Shown: one piece after another, positions 54,036 to 63,868 of the stretch
Numbering within the stretch: position 1 is the first letter of the stretch
Layout: the number at the start of each line of letters is the position of its first letter
Assembly (NCBI RefSeq): GCF_006376615.1
Contig: NZ_VEXQ01000001.1
Span: forward strand, 546,762 to 610,761
Length of the DNA: 64,000 bases
From: Buttiauxella sp. B2
GTDB taxonomy: Bacteria > Pseudomonadota > Gammaproteobacteria > Enterobacterales > Enterobacteriaceae
Direction: 5' to 3'
Made by a program: the position numbers and the translations under genes
Notes under the pieces: generated by a model
The model's database searches: none
Seen by the model: only the letters and a program-made list of their open reading frames with translations
What the model was told of the DNA's origin: nothing

Positions 54036-54049
54036 TAAGATTATTCCTA
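54036..54049 (+). promoter_or_regulatory. RcsAB-box-like site before yedP
   Basis: TAAGATTATTCCTA matches 13 of 14 consensus positions and is the same as the box at 5012-5025. It ends 36 bases before the yedP ATG, so it lies close to or inside the 5' leader. Confidence 0.5.
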
Positions 54050-54085
54050 ACCAACCTGGCCAGTCTGAGTCTCAGGAGGAAATCC

Positions 54086-54901
54086 ATGCCGCATCTGCTC
54101 GATCCGTTATTAATCGTTTCAGATCTTGATGGCACGCTGCTGGACCATCACACTTATCGTTGGGAGGCGGCAAGCCCGTGGATTAGTGTTTTGCGCCAAC
54201 ACGAGATCCCGCTCATTTTGTGTAGTGCCAAAAGTGCCGCTGAAATCATTGACTGGCAGAATGAGTTTTCGCTAACGGGGCAGGCGTTTATTGCCGAAAA
54301 TGGAGCAGTGATTCAACTTGATGCGCGGTGGAGTGATAGTGAGGAGTACCCTCGCCTTTTGACGGGGATGCGACATGAAGAGCTGTTTTCCATTCTTGAA
54401 AAACTGCGTCAGAAATTTGGCTTCAAATTCACCTGTTTTACCGACGTCGATGAAAACACGCTTTGTGAGTTAACGGGGCTTACGCGTAAACAGGCCAATC
54501 TTGCCCGATTTAGTGAAGCCTCCGAAACGTTAATCTGGCGTGATAGCGACGAAATGATGACGGCGTTTAGCGACCAGCTCGCAACCCTGGGTTTAATGCT
54601 ACTGCAAGGCGGGCGGTTCTGGCATGTGCTGAATATGCAGGCAGGCAAAGACAAAGCTCTGCATTGGTTGCAACAACAATTTCAGCAGCGCGAGGGGAAA
54701 ACGCGCATCACGATAGGGCTTGGCGACAGTCCGGGCGACGCACCATTACTTGATAGCGTCGATTTCGCCGTAATAGTAAAAGGCTACAGCCGCCAACCAC
54801 TGACGTTACGAAAGGACAATCCGCAGAGAGTCTACCGCAGCCAGCACTATGGCCCTGAAGGGTGGAAAGACGGGCTGGACCACTTTATTTCCACTAAGTA
54901 G
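54086..54901 (+). CDS. yedP: YedP, HAD-family mannosyl-3-phosphoglycerate phosphatase-like protein
   Basis: This 271-residue HAD phosphatase belongs to the Cof/MPGP type. Motif I is VSDLDGTLL (nucleophile D13, acid/base D15). Motif II is around LILCSAKSAAEI. Motif IV is ITIGLGDSPGDAPLLDSVD with the metal-binding aspartates. Family members dephosphorylate mannosyl-3-phosphoglycerate, but the partner synthase is not known in enterics, so the true substrate is uncertain. It is convergent with dgcQ, with only 7 bases between the stops. AGGAGG precedes the ATG. Confidence 0.93.
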   Translation: MPHLLDPLLIVSDLDGTLLDHHTYRWEAASPWISVLRQHEIPLILCSAKSAAEIIDWQNEFSLTGQAFIAENGAVIQLDARWSDSEEYPRLLTGMRHEELFSILEKLRQKFGFKFTCFTDVDENTLCELTGLTRKQANLARFSEASETLIWRDSDEMMTAFSDQLATLGLMLLQGGRFWHVLNMQAGKDKALHWLQQQFQQREGKTRITIGLGDSPGDAPLLDSVDFAVIVKGYSRQPLTLRKDNPQRVYRSQHYGPEGWKDGLDHFISTK

Positions 54902-54908
54902 CATCGGG

Positions 54909-56585
54909 TTAATCCTTGCTGCAGACCTGATTGCGCCCATTCTGTTTCGCGTTATATAAGCGATGATCAGCATAAGATTGCAGCCGCTCAAAATCGTAAT
55001 CGTTAAATTCAAACGCACTGCTAACACCAAATGAAGCGCTGATCCGCACCGTATTACCTTGCTTTAACAGCAATTCTCTACTGTTTATGCGTACTCTGAT
55101 GCGTTCAGCCACTTTCTCCGCCTCTTCCAGACTCGTATCAGGCAATACGATACAGAACTCTTCACCGCCCACACGCCCAGCCACATCGCCATTGCGAAAC
55201 GCGTCGCTAAGCATCGCTGCCGCATGAGCCAAAACTTTGTCGCCACTGCTGTGACCAAACCGGTCATTGATACTTTTGAAGAGATCGAGATCCATCTGAA
55301 TGACAGAGAAAGGTTGACCTCGTAGCTGGCATTCTTTCGAGAGTTTGCGAGCAATATCGAAGAAAGCACCACGATTATATAGCCGGGTTAAGGTGTCGTA
55401 ATTTGCCCGTCTGGTTAGCGTTTTTTGCAGCGTAAACATGTTATTAACCAGGCGACGAATCACTACCCATGAAACAATGAGCATTAACGAAAACAACGCC
55501 CACAGAATGCTGAGTACAATACTGATACGGCCGAACTCACCCTGAACCCCTTCTTCAAGGGTATGCACTTTTATTAGCAAGCCATCGAAGGTATCTAGCT
55601 TCGCCCAGGTGATAAAGCGGGTATCCATGCGTAATTCCCCCTGCTCCCCCCGCGTTGCTCCCGTCACAGCATTGGCAATTTTCGCCAATTGAGGAGCGGT
55701 GAATAACGTATGTTCTGGCAACTTCTCACGGGTGCCCACGATTGGATTTAACTCATTGTCGTAAAGCAGTACGGTGCCGTCATGATCGTCATACCTGGCT
55801 CGCTGTAAAAAACTGTGCAATGAGTCGATTGGGAAATCGAGTGCTAATACGCCATACCAACGATTGTTAAAATCCAGCGGTACCGCAGCGGTAACTATCT
55901 GTCCGTTAGGGCTGTTGGGATTAAAGGTGTGTGTCCATTTCAACGCGCGTGTTGGGTTGTTTTCCGGTGACTGTGCAGAAAAGTATGGCTGGGCTATCAG
56001 ACGGTTATAAAGTGACGTAATTTGCGGGTCATTGGGCGGCGGCGTGCTCGTCAGAAAAAACCCGCTTCGCGACGTATAGAATATGCGTCGCGGCAACGTT
56101 CGCCCGTTATCAGATAAACGCATGATATAGCTTAACTCGAGTACCGAGCTTAATTCGGAGTGAATGGTTTGTTTATCACGTTCGAGCAATGGGATGTTGT
56201 TTACAAATTCATCCGAAACGCCATTCATTGGCAAGCCGCGAGATAAATCCGGGCGTAATTGCCAAAAAGGTTTGGTACGCAAAACATCAAACTCCGCCAG
56301 TGCGTTGCGGATTTTGTCGGTCGATATAGGGGATTCCAGCGCATAGTGCATCGCATTGCGATAAAACAGCAAACTGTCAACATTGTGCTGAAGCTGTCGG
56401 TCAAGCAAAGTGGCAACGTTATTCAGGCTATTACGTTGGTTAGCAACATAGGCACTTTCAAGCACCACGACTTCGCGCCAGGTCAGCATCGTAGAAAAAA
56501 CAAACACCGCTATAAAACAAATATTAACGATTTTCTGCGGGCTTCTGAAGCGACCGATCACGCGTTGAATTGCATTGCCAAACAC
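54909..56585 (-). CDS. dgcQ: Membrane diguanylate cyclase DgcQ (YedQ)
   Basis: DgcQ makes c-di-GMP, favouring cellulose or biofilm and reducing motility. The product is 558 residues. Membrane segments lie at about 20-38 and about 365-385, framing a periplasmic sensor domain. The GGDEF domain runs from about 400, with active site GGEEF (residues 473-477). An intact inhibitory I-site RNGD lies exactly five residues before it, so product feedback is expected. Catalysis with GGEEF is established in this family. Its position next to yedP and yodC is as in E. coli. Confidence 0.95.
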   Translation of the reverse strand: MFGNAIQRVIGRFRSPQKIVNICFIAVFVFSTMLTWREVVVLESAYVANQRNSLNNVATLLDRQLQHNVDSLLFYRNAMHYALESPISTDKIRNALAEFDVLRTKPFWQLRPDLSRGLPMNGVSDEFVNNIPLLERDKQTIHSELSSVLELSYIMRLSDNGRTLPRRIFYTSRSGFFLTSTPPPNDPQITSLYNRLIAQPYFSAQSPENNPTRALKWTHTFNPNSPNGQIVTAAVPLDFNNRWYGVLALDFPIDSLHSFLQRARYDDHDGTVLLYDNELNPIVGTREKLPEHTLFTAPQLAKIANAVTGATRGEQGELRMDTRFITWAKLDTFDGLLIKVHTLEEGVQGEFGRISIVLSILWALFSLMLIVSWVVIRRLVNNMFTLQKTLTRRANYDTLTRLYNRGAFFDIARKLSKECQLRGQPFSVIQMDLDLFKSINDRFGHSSGDKVLAHAAAMLSDAFRNGDVAGRVGGEEFCIVLPDTSLEEAEKVAERIRVRINSRELLLKQGNTVRISASFGVSSAFEFNDYDFERLQSYADHRLYNAKQNGRNQVCSKD

Positions 56586-56697
56586 TCACACTCTCCCTGA
56601 AAACCGCAATGACCCGAAATCAAATCACACTTGCCGTATCCGCGATGGCCGCAAGAGCATGAACTCATTTTTATCGGCAAAATTGTACATTACCCCC

Positions 56698-56711
56698 CAA
56701 GACAATTCCTA
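56698..56711. promoter_or_regulatory. Weak RcsAB-box-like site upstream of dgcQ
   Basis: CAAGACAATTCCTA matches 11 of 14 consensus positions and lies 113 bases before the dgcQ start, between dgcQ and yodC. The match is modest and may be chance. Confidence 0.25.
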
Positions 56712-56767
56712 AGGGTAAATATATTTATGGCAATTATATTAATTACCCTACTGTTGCATTCAGAAAG

Positions 56768-56798
56768 TAAAAATGCCCAGTCATTGACCGGGCATTTA
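56768..56798 (-). terminator. Intrinsic terminator after yodC
   Basis: On the minus strand AAATGCCC-GGTCAATGACT-GGGCATTT is followed by TTTAC, a classical stem with a T-rich tail, directly downstream of the yodC stop. Confidence 0.8.
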
Positions 56799-56801
56799 CG
56801 C

Positions 56802-56981
56802 TTATCCTGGCGAGCTTCCCCCTGTTGCCAATGGGGCTAAATCATCCTCTCGGAAAGCCTCGCGCTTTACACCATAACCATCATACCAACGACACTCCAC
56901 CATACCGCTGGAAAACCCGGTAACAATCATCCTTGGGCCACCAGTTTTAGGCTGGACTTCATCGCTGACCACAAAGACCAT
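56802..56981 (-). CDS. yodC: YodC family small protein (DUF2158)
   Basis: This gene has 59 codons, below the usual ORF cut-off. ATG 56981 is preceded by AGGAGG. The product begins VFVVSDEVQPKTGGPRMIVT, continues FSSGMVECRWYDGYGVKREA and ends in a short variable tail. E. coli YodC has 60 residues with the same core (GGPRMIVTG, GMVECRWYDGYGVKREAF). DUF2158 proteins are of unknown function. It stands alone between dgcQ and yedI, with its own terminator. Confidence 0.93.
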   Translation of the reverse strand: MVFVVSDEVQPKTGGPRMIVTGFSSGMVECRWYDGYGVKREAFREDDLAPLATGGSSPG

Positions 56982-57073
56982 AACTGCCTCCTGTATCAGG
57001 GGTGAAAACTTCTACAGTTATAGTCAATGAGTGACCGTTTTGCCTGGTCAATAGTGCAAATTTATGAAAATTA

Positions 57074-57988
57074 TTAGTGTGCAGCGTTCCCACGCAGGCG
57101 ATTTATGCCGTTAACGATAACCAGAACAATCGCGCCGATAATAAAACCGATAACCAGGTTAGCCACTGTCGGCCCGAGTAAATGAACAACACCGCCCATC
57201 TGTTGCGCCCAGTTTTCGATGGCGTGATGTAGCACAGGAATGCCATGCACCAGAATGCCGCCGCCGACCAAAAACATCGCCAACGTTCCGACGACGGACA
57301 GGAATTTCATCAACCACGGTGCCAGTACTAATAACCCTTTACCGATACCACGCGTGATAGCTGCGGGTTTTTCTACCAGCCAATAACCGAGATCGTCGAG
57401 CTTAACGATAATCCCCACCAGACCATAAACTCCCACTGTGACAACTATTGCTATCCCGGATAACACCAGCACCTGATTGAGTAACGGGGCTTGCGCCACA
57501 ATGCCTAATGTTATTGCGATGATCTCCGCTGAAAGAATAAAGTCCGTGCGAATCGCCCCTTTAACTTTATCGCGTTCATAAACCAACGGATCCTGAGCGG
57601 CAATATCGTCCAGTCGTTGTTGTCGAACCTCAGGCGTTTCTTTGTGCTTACGGGCATGAAGGCTATGAACCACTTTCTCTACGCCTTCATAACAAAGAAA
57701 TGCACCGCCAATCATTAATAAGGGCGTAATGGCCCATGGCGCAAAAGCACTGATCACCAGCGCCAGAGGGACGAGGATCAATTTATTCAGAAATGAACCT
57801 TTCGCAACACTCCAGACTACCGGTAATTCGCGATTGGCCCGTACGCCGGAAACTTGCTGTGCGTTGAGTGACAGGTCATCGCCAAGCACCCCTGCCGTTT
57901 TCTTCGCCGCCAGTTTTCCCATCATCGAAATATCATCCAGTAAGGTGGCGATATCATCCAGCAACGTTAATAAGCTACTTCCAGCCAA
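57074..57988 (-). CDS. yedI: YedI, DUF808 inner-membrane protein
   Basis: This is a multi-pass membrane protein of unknown function. I chose TTG 57988 as the start: it gives 304 residues opening [20 protein letters not shown], which aligns with E. coli YedI ([12 protein letters not shown]). AAGGA lies 8 bases before it, whereas the ATG at 57997 sits on top of that ribosome site. Conserved parts are [40 protein letters not shown] and [20 protein letters not shown]. It is divergent from yedA. Confidence 0.93.
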   Translation of the reverse strand: MAGSSLLTLLDDIATLLDDISMMGKLAAKKTAGVLGDDLSLNAQQVSGVRANRELPVVWSVAKGSFLNKLILVPLALVISAFAPWAITPLLMIGGAFLCYEGVEKVVHSLHARKHKETPEVRQQRLDDIAAQDPLVYERDKVKGAIRTDFILSAEIIAITLGIVAQAPLLNQVLVLSGIAIVVTVGVYGLVGIIVKLDDLGYWLVEKPAAITRGIGKGLLVLAPWLMKFLSVVGTLAMFLVGGGILVHGIPVLHHAIENWAQQMGGVVHLLGPTVANLVIGFIIGAIVLVIVNGINRLRGNAAH

Positions 57989-58161
57989 AATAAGCATCCT
58001 TCTTTGTTTGTATGCTTATTAGTATGGAACAAAAGTCGGCTTCAGAAAATCAAAGTCATATGTCAATAAAAATTAACATTCTGCATACAAGTAAAAACCT
58101 CGCCAGAAAGATAGTTTTGACGTTAACTATTAGCATTATTGCTAAAAGGTCGTGAGGAAAC

Positions 58162-59079
58162 ATGCGCGTTCGTTCGGGTCAATTGCTGCCGTTGGTTGCT
58201 GCTTTGTTTGCGTTATACATCATCTGGGGATCAACTTATTTTGCCATCGCCGTCGGCGTGAAAAGCTGGCCGCCATTTATGATGGCTGGCGTAAGATTTA
58301 TGGTAGCGGGTGTGCTGTTGATGACTGTTTTGCTGCTGCGGGGCCATAAATTACCAGCCCTGCGCCCAATGCTTAACGCAGCACTGATTGGTGTGCTATT
58401 ACTGGCAGTCGGCAATGGCTTTGTGACTGTTGCAGAACATCAGCATGTTCCATCCGGCATTGCTGCCGTGATGGTGGCGACAGTGCCGCTCTTTACCTTG
58501 TGCTTTAGCCGTATGTTCGGTATTCAAACCCGCAAACTGGAATGGCTCGGCATCGCCATTGGCCTTGCCGGTATCGTGCTGCTTAATAGTGGCGGTAATC
58601 TGAGTGGCAATCCGTGGGGGGCGCTGCTGATTCTGATTGGTTCGTTAAGCTGGGCGTTTGGTTCGGTTTATGGGTCACGTATCGAATTACCAACGGGTTT
58701 AATGGCGGGTGCTGTGGAAATGCTCGCGGCGGGCATTGTTCTGCTGGCCGCTTCGGCATTAACAGGTGAGCGCCTTACCGCAATGCCTACGCCCGCAGGT
58801 TTTATGGCCGTGGCTTATCTGTCTTTATTCGGTTCGATTATTGCGATCAGCGCATATATGTATCTTATTCGGAATGTCGCGCCGGCGGTGGCCACCAGCT
58901 ACGCCTACGTTAACCCGGTGGTTGCGGTGTTGTTGGGTACTGGTTTTGCCGGAGAGAGTTTGTCACCTGTGGAATGGCTGGCGCTCGGCGTCATTATTTT
59001 TGCCGTTGTACTGGTCACGCTCGGGAAATATCTGCTGCCCCCAAAGCCGGTAGTGACCGCGTGTGAAATCGAGAAGTAA
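58162..59079 (+). CDS. yedA: YedA, EamA-family transporter
   Basis: The product is 305 residues with ten predicted membrane helices in two EamA repeats (about 10-140 and 150-290). Features include ALYIIWGSTYFAIAVGV, VTVAEHQHVPSGIAAVMVAT, NSGGNLSGNPWGALLILIGS and ATSYAYVNPVVAVLLGTGFA, all near E. coli YedA. Members of the drug/metabolite transporter superfamily export small molecules; the substrate is unknown. GAGGAAA precedes the ATG. Confidence 0.94.
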   Translation: MRVRSGQLLPLVAALFALYIIWGSTYFAIAVGVKSWPPFMMAGVRFMVAGVLLMTVLLLRGHKLPALRPMLNAALIGVLLLAVGNGFVTVAEHQHVPSGIAAVMVATVPLFTLCFSRMFGIQTRKLEWLGIAIGLAGIVLLNSGGNLSGNPWGALLILIGSLSWAFGSVYGSRIELPTGLMAGAVEMLAAGIVLLAASALTGERLTAMPTPAGFMAVAYLSLFGSIIAISAYMYLIRNVAPAVATSYAYVNPVVAVLLGTGFAGESLSPVEWLALGVIIFAVVLVTLGKYLLPPKPVVTACEIEK

Positions 59080-59580
59080 TCAACTAATGGGTGGCGCTTG
59101 CCACCCGTTATCATTTAACGCATGTATTCCCAAACTATCTATTTGTGCGTGTTTCCCACCGCTACAAACCCACTCTTCCAACCGCTCGCAAAGTGCATTA
59201 TGACTGAGTTTTTCACGCCCGCGCAGTGCGCATTCCCACACCAAAAGCACTCGCCAGCCTTCACTTAATAAACGTTGTATATCACGCTTATCACGCTCAA
59301 CATTTTTGCCGATTTTCTCGAGCCAAAACTCGGTGCGGGTTGCAGGCACCTTGAATAAATAGCAGTGATGATGATGCCAGAAACATCCGTGCGCGAAAAT
59401 AACGCAGCGATGCTCATCAATAACAAAATCCGGGCGTCCGGCAAGCGAGACATCTTGCACGCGGAAAGTGAACCCACACTCATTCAATAGCCCCGCCAAC
59501 CGTTTCTCGATGGCAGTATCGCGCGTAGCAATCGCTCGCATGTTTTTACTGCGAACTGCCTTACTGTGCACATCGACCAT
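59080..59580 (-). CDS. vsr: Very short patch repair endonuclease Vsr
   Basis: Vsr nicks DNA 5' of T:G mismatches that arise when Dcm-methylated cytosine deaminates. The 166-residue product has the catalytic aspartate D51 (LAGRPDFVIDEHRCVIFAHG) and the FAHGCFWHHHHCYLF zinc-and-active-site motif. Unlike in E. coli, where vsr overlaps the end of dcm, here a 35-base gap separates dcm from vsr. Confidence 0.97.
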   Translation of the reverse strand: MVDVHSKAVRSKNMRAIATRDTAIEKRLAGLLNECGFTFRVQDVSLAGRPDFVIDEHRCVIFAHGCFWHHHHCYLFKVPATRTEFWLEKIGKNVERDKRDIQRLLSEGWRVLLVWECALRGREKLSHNALCERLEEWVCSGGKHAQIDSLGIHALNDNGWQAPPIS

Positions 59581-59615
59581 CGCCCCGCCTTATAGAGTGA
59601 ATATTGCCATAACTG

Positions 59616-61037
59616 CTACTTTGCCATGCGTTTTTTAGCAGCCAGTTTGATTGTTGGCTCCAGTAATTTTGCTACGGCTGCAAACGCAGGCACCACTACC
59701 GAATTACCAAACTGCCGATAAGCCTGAGTATCCGAGACCGGTATACGGAAGGCATTGCCCTGCACGGCTTCAAACCCCATTAAACGCGCACATTCTCGCG
59801 GCGTTAAACGTCGCGGACGTTGCAGCTGATTATCCGCATTATCAAAGTCTGCTTCACCGAGTTCTTTGTCCCAGCCTCTGTCGATGAGTATTTCAGCACC
59901 ATCTTTGTAATAACGTGCTGACAACGTGCGGGCCACACTCGCCGGATTTTTAGGGTCAACCAGACCAAAGCCAAACCCATTGCCCTTCGCCTGGTGCTTT
60001 TTGGCGTAATAGTAGAGGTACTTCCAGAGCGTCGGCGTCAGGATATATTTGTTATCAACCGTCGGGTCCAGTAATTCACCAAAAGTTGGGCGGCGTTGCG
60101 GATATAACTCACTGAGATTACGCAGTGTGAAGTCTTTATGCAGATTGAGATCGCGGCGGAAACCTACCAGCACGATACGTTCACGATGTTGTGGCAGGAA
60201 GTGCTTACCGTCGATAATTTTCGGATCTCCGGCCCCCATTATCGCCGCATCAGCAACTTCATAACCCAGACTGTCCAACGTTTCCATAATAATGCGGAAG
60301 GTGTTGCCTTTATCATGGCTTTTTAGGTTTTTAACGTTTTCGAGAACAAAAATTGCCGGGCGTTTCGCATCAATAATGCGAGCAACATCGAAGAACAAAG
60401 TGCCCTGCGTTTCACAAGCAAAACCATGTGCCCGACCTAATGCATTTTTCTTCGACACGCCAGCCAGCGAAAACGGTTGGCATGGGAAACCCGCCAGCAG
60501 CACATCGTGATCCGGCATGGCTGCCTGAATATGAGCGGTAGCCTCATCATCATTAATATCGTTGCGATGACTTAGCGTCACATCGCGAATATCCTGATTG
60601 AACTGATGATTTTCCGGGCAGCAGTACCAGTTAGCTTTATAGGTGCGCACTGCATGCTTATTCCATTCACTGGTAAAGACGCATTGCCCGCCAATCGCTT
60701 CGAACCCGCTACGAATCCCCCCAATTCCGGCAAACAAATCGACGAACTTAAACGCATATTTCCCATGATACGCAGGCGGTGGTGGCAGCATGTTTTGTAG
60801 CATTTCGCTTTCAGCTGGAGTTAGCGTACGCGGAGACGATTTACGATTAAACCAACGATTGAGCGACTCACGTGTCCAGTCACCGCTAACCTGACGTAAG
60901 TGAAGTGCCACTGTTTTCTGGTCATAGATTTCCAGAATGCGGCTCACTAGCGCATAGTCTTCTTCTAACTGGAGTTGCTGCTGGCGGAGAGATTGCTGTG
61001 AGAGTTGTTCGGCAATTGCGTCGAAGTCGTTCATCAT
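59616..61037 (-). CDS. dcm: DNA-cytosine methyltransferase Dcm
   Basis: Dcm methylates the inner cytosine of CCWGG. The product is 473 residues. Motif I is [11 protein letters not shown]. Motif IV is [14 protein letters not shown] with catalytic C186. Motif VI is VLENVKNL, motif [14 protein letters not shown] and motif [11 protein letters not shown]. The N-terminal ~90 residues are divergent from E. coli, but the rest is close. Two adjacent ATG codons are possible starts; the effect is one residue. Confidence 0.97.
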   Translation of the reverse strand: MMNDFDAIAEQLSQQSLRQQQLQLEEDYALVSRILEIYDQKTVALHLRQVSGDWTRESLNRWFNRKSSPRTLTPAESEMLQNMLPPPPAYHGKYAFKFVDLFAGIGGIRSGFEAIGGQCVFTSEWNKHAVRTYKANWYCCPENHQFNQDIRDVTLSHRNDINDDEATAHIQAAMPDHDVLLAGFPCQPFSLAGVSKKNALGRAHGFACETQGTLFFDVARIIDAKRPAIFVLENVKNLKSHDKGNTFRIIMETLDSLGYEVADAAIMGAGDPKIIDGKHFLPQHRERIVLVGFRRDLNLHKDFTLRNLSELYPQRRPTFGELLDPTVDNKYILTPTLWKYLYYYAKKHQAKGNGFGFGLVDPKNPASVARTLSARYYKDGAEILIDRGWDKELGEADFDNADNQLQRPRRLTPRECARLMGFEAVQGNAFRIPVSDTQAYRQFGNSVVVPAFAAVAKLLEPTIKLAAKKRMAK

Positions 61038-61101
61038 GAACCATTTTAGGGAGAATAGAGTGTCACTCTATCACTGATTTGACCCAGAGAAAAACAGAAC
61101 T

Positions 61102-61120
61102 ACCCGCAAGCGCTGCGGGT
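61102..61120. terminator. Short hairpin between yedJ and dcm
   Basis: ACCCGCA and TGCGGGT pair around AGCGC, 13 bases after the yedJ stop on the minus strand. The following tract is not a good T-run (AGTTCTG then TTTTT), so termination is moderately likely. Confidence 0.45.
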
Positions 61121-61132
61121 ATCTCTTTAATT

Positions 61133-61837
61133 TTAAGGGATAAGCTTTTGAGAGGAGAATTGTTGTACGACATCACGCTCAATACCGCAGTAGTCACCTT
61201 TTAGTTCAGCACACAGCTTAGCCATGTAATTCACTAAAAAATCTGCGTTGTAACGAGCAAGTTTCCGCCCGGCTTCGGTTTGCATGGTGTCTGGTAGTTT
61301 GAGAAGTTTTTTCTGAAAATGGTCCAGGGCATAGGTCGTATCATCCAGTTCACGGCTACGAGCCAGGGGATCTTCACTATCAAAAAGTGGTCGCCCTAAC
61401 GCCCCGGAAGTATAGAAAACACGCGCTAAACCGATAGCGCCCAATGATTCCAGGCGATCAGCATCCTGTACAATTTTCGCTTCCAGTGTCTGAGGTGCAA
61501 TCCCGGCACTGTAGCTATGAGCACGTACCGCGTGAGCGACAGCATCGTATAACGGGTGAGGAAAATCAGGAAAGTGAACGTCAAGAATACGCAGTGTTTC
61601 TTGTGCGGCCTGGGTAGACGCGAGATGTCTTTCGGGATGGTTCTTCGGCAAATTGACGACATCGTGGAAATAACACGCAGTTAACACGACCAGGCGGTCA
61701 GCCTCTGTGGTTTCCATGATTTGCTGTGATGTTTTCCACACGCGACGAAAATGAGCAACGTCATGCGCTTTATCATCCTGTAACCAGTGGTGATGCAAAT
61801 ACTCTTCAAAACGCTCTTGCCAGTGGGCTATCGGCAT
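61133..61837 (-). CDS. yedJ: YedJ, HD-domain phosphohydrolase
   Basis: The 234-residue product is predicted to be cytosolic. HD-domain metal ligands are visible: H25/H29 in [14 protein letters not shown]58-D59 in [11 protein letters not shown], and the downstream [16 protein letters not shown] aspartate. Members hydrolyse phosphate or phosphodiester bonds; the substrate is unknown. GAGGAG precedes the ATG. It is upstream of dcm in the same direction. Confidence 0.93.
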   Translation of the reverse strand: MPIAHWQERFEEYLHHHWLQDDKAHDVAHFRRVWKTSQQIMETTEADRLVVLTACYFHDVVNLPKNHPERHLASTQAAQETLRILDVHFPDFPHPLYDAVAHAVRAHSYSAGIAPQTLEAKIVQDADRLESLGAIGLARVFYTSGALGRPLFDSEDPLARSRELDDTTYALDHFQKKLLKLPDTMQTEAGRKLARYNADFLVNYMAKLCAELKGDYCGIERDVVQQFSSQKLIP

Positions 61838-61940
61838 ACGTACTCCTCATTTCGCAGCTGGACCCGGTACTTAATATGAGTACAAGATCACAAAATTAGC
61901 AAGTTTAGCCCTGACAAGAGTCTACATTGGCACGATTAAT

Positions 61941-62189
61941 TTATCTGGCACGCGTATACCAGGCAAGCCAACCTAACAATGCTGCTACCGATCCTAAGAC
62001 CAGCAATCCCATAAATGCACCCAGCAATTTTCCACCAAGCGAGCCCATATCCCCACCGGTGACGCTGCTAACAACCCAAAAATAACGCAAAACCGCCCAA
62101 ACGATGTACAGGCAAAATCCATAAAACAACCACAGAGCCAATTTTCCACCCGGTGTACGAGTTGGTTTCGTGTCCATAACGTCTGACAT
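61941..62189 (-). CDS. Small two-helix membrane protein, unrecognised
   Basis: This is an 82-residue protein with two predicted membrane segments (about 17-42, LALWLFYGFCLYIVWAVLRY; about 55-77, LGAFMGLLVLGSVAALLGWL) and a short Arg ending. TTTATT and CTGGAA precede the ATG. I do not recognise the family and it is not an obvious counterpart of E. coli yedR. Amino-acid composition and good codon use support a real gene. Confidence 0.6.
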   Translation of the reverse strand: MSDVMDTKPTRTPGGKLALWLFYGFCLYIVWAVLRYFWVVSSVTGGDMGSLGGKLLGAFMGLLVLGSVAALLGWLAWYTRAR

Positions 62190-62593
62190 AAATATTCCAG
62201 TTAATTAGCTAGTGTGAAGCGACGGGTAAGCCATCTCTTGATATGTGATTTTTATCACATTTTTGTTGTTTTTTAACAGCATGAAAACTGATCTTTTAAT
62301 TCGGATAATTCCTAAATTAATTAAATTTCACACTATTCCCTTATCGAATACACAAAAAATCAACATTTGGTTATTTGTGCACCACTCATTATTAATTATG
62401 TCATTTCGTTAAATATTAATATGTTATAAAGAGACGATAAATATCACTACCACTTCACCAGAAAATAAAAATATATATTCAACCTAGTGTATCACTAAAC
62501 ATGAAATTATATTCACACGCGTTAAAATAAAATATCAACGTATAACATTCATATATAAAATGTAAATTAAAATGGCGATTCAAATGAATATAT

Positions 62594-62740
62594 AAATACG
62601 GCAATAAAGTAGATTTATACGGCCAGGCAGATGGTTTAAGCATTGCGGTACAATATCAGTTCGAATTCGGCCAGTGCCCAGAAGTTTCTTATCTGCAATC
62701 AGAAGGTAAGAAGCTGATGGATAACGTTTCTGTGGGATGA
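62594..62740 (+). pseudogene. OmpC-type porin remnant (yedS-like position) with large internal deletion
   Basis: The frame KYGNKVDLYGQADGLS matches the mature N-terminus of OmpC-type porins (GNKVDLYGKAVGL). It then jumps directly to a C-terminal segment: IAVQYQFEFGQCPEVSYLQS, EGKKLMDNVSVG (compare VAQYQFDFG, PSVAYLQSKGK). About 240 residues are therefore missing, along with the signal peptide and the final strand. E. coli also carries a porin pseudogene (yedS) in this neighbourhood. The flanks 62190-62593 and 62741-63017 are AT-rich and contain nothing else I can name. Confidence 0.75.
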
Positions 62741-63017
62741 TGACTATGACGTCTATCCATGACGCACATTCACGCTTCAAATACTCCGCTTAAAACTATT
62801 CAAAATTAAAATAATTCATATCGACCCACGTAACCTGTGACCCGCGTCGTTGAAAGGTTTTGCGGTAAGTGTTTGAATAATGTCACAGAGAATGCGATGC
62901 AATCGTCTTCTCGGGCGGTCCTGCTCAGGTCGCTGCCATGTGCCACATTAGTGCGGCATTTTCACAGTCACGGTATAGTAGTTTTCCGTTCAAGAGATGA
63001 CTTTGCGAGCGAGTAAC

Positions 63018-63815
63018 ATGATTAAGTGGCCCTGGAAATCAAGTGATTCATCTGCTGTCACGGCTTTGCCGTGGGAACATGCTTTAGCTATTCCTGTACT
63101 GTCAACGCTCACTCCCGTTGAGCAAGAAAAACTGGTTCGCCTTGCCGATCGCTTTTTACAGCAAAAACGTCTGGTGCCTTTACAAGGGTTCGAACTTGAT
63201 GACCTGAAAAGCGCACGCATCGCATTGTTGTTCTGCCTGCCGGTGCTTGAGCTGGGTCTCGAGTGGCTGGATGGTTTCCATGAAATCCTCATCTACCCTG
63301 CCCCGTTTGTGGTAGACGATGAATGGGAAGACGATATTGGTCTGGTGCATCACCAGCGCGTCGTGCAGTCCGGGCAAAGCTGGCAACAAGGCCCCATTAT
63401 TCTTAACTGGCTTGATGTACAAGACTCTTTTGACGCTTCCGGATTTAACCTGGTGTTTCACGAAGTGGCTCATAAACTGGATTCGCGCAATGGCGATCGT
63501 GCCAGTGGCATTCCGTTGATAGCGTTACGCGAAGTTGCAGGTTGGGAACACGATCTCCACGCCGCAATGAGTAATATCCAGGATGAAATTGACATGGTAG
63601 GCGAAAATGCCGCCAGCATTGATGCTTACGCGGCATCCGAACCGGCAGAATGTTTTGCCGTGTTATCCGAGTATTTTTTCAGTGCGCCCGAGCTTTTCGC
63701 CCCGCGCTTCCCTTCACTTTATCAACGTTTTTGCCAGTTCTATGGCCAGGATCCGTTGTCACGGTTGCGTGAGAGTAAAAACACTGCCGTATCCAGTGGA
63801 AAAACGGTGCACTAA
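63018..63815 (+). CDS. mtfA: MtfA, Mlc titration factor and zinc peptidase
   Basis: MtfA binds the repressor Mlc and so releases ptsG expression; it is also an aminopeptidase-like zinc enzyme. ATG 63018 ([10 protein letters not shown]) gives 265 residues, the E. coli length; the in-frame ATG at 62997 adds seven unconserved residues. The zinc motif is HEVAH (H148, E149, H152), followed by [10 protein letters not shown] and [20 protein letters not shown] with the third ligand glutamate. Confidence 0.96.
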   Translation: MIKWPWKSSDSSAVTALPWEHALAIPVLSTLTPVEQEKLVRLADRFLQQKRLVPLQGFELDDLKSARIALLFCLPVLELGLEWLDGFHEILIYPAPFVVDDEWEDDIGLVHHQRVVQSGQSWQQGPIILNWLDVQDSFDASGFNLVFHEVAHKLDSRNGDRASGIPLIALREVAGWEHDLHAAMSNIQDEIDMVGENAASIDAYAASEPAECFAVLSEYFFSAPELFAPRFPSLYQRFCQFYGQDPLSRLRESKNTAVSSGKTVH

Positions 63816-63868
63816 TTCAACAAGTTGGGTTTAATTTAATCATTTGAATCAATGTGTTATTTTTGTCA

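Noticed and set aside
54806..55030. 74-codon minus-strand frame bridging yedP and dgcQ
   Set aside because: It runs in another frame over the 3' ends of two convergent conserved genes and has no homology.
62301..62314. TCGGATAATTCCTA as another RcsAB box
   Set aside because: It matches only 10 of 14 consensus positions in a very AT-rich interval. It is too weak to list as a site.
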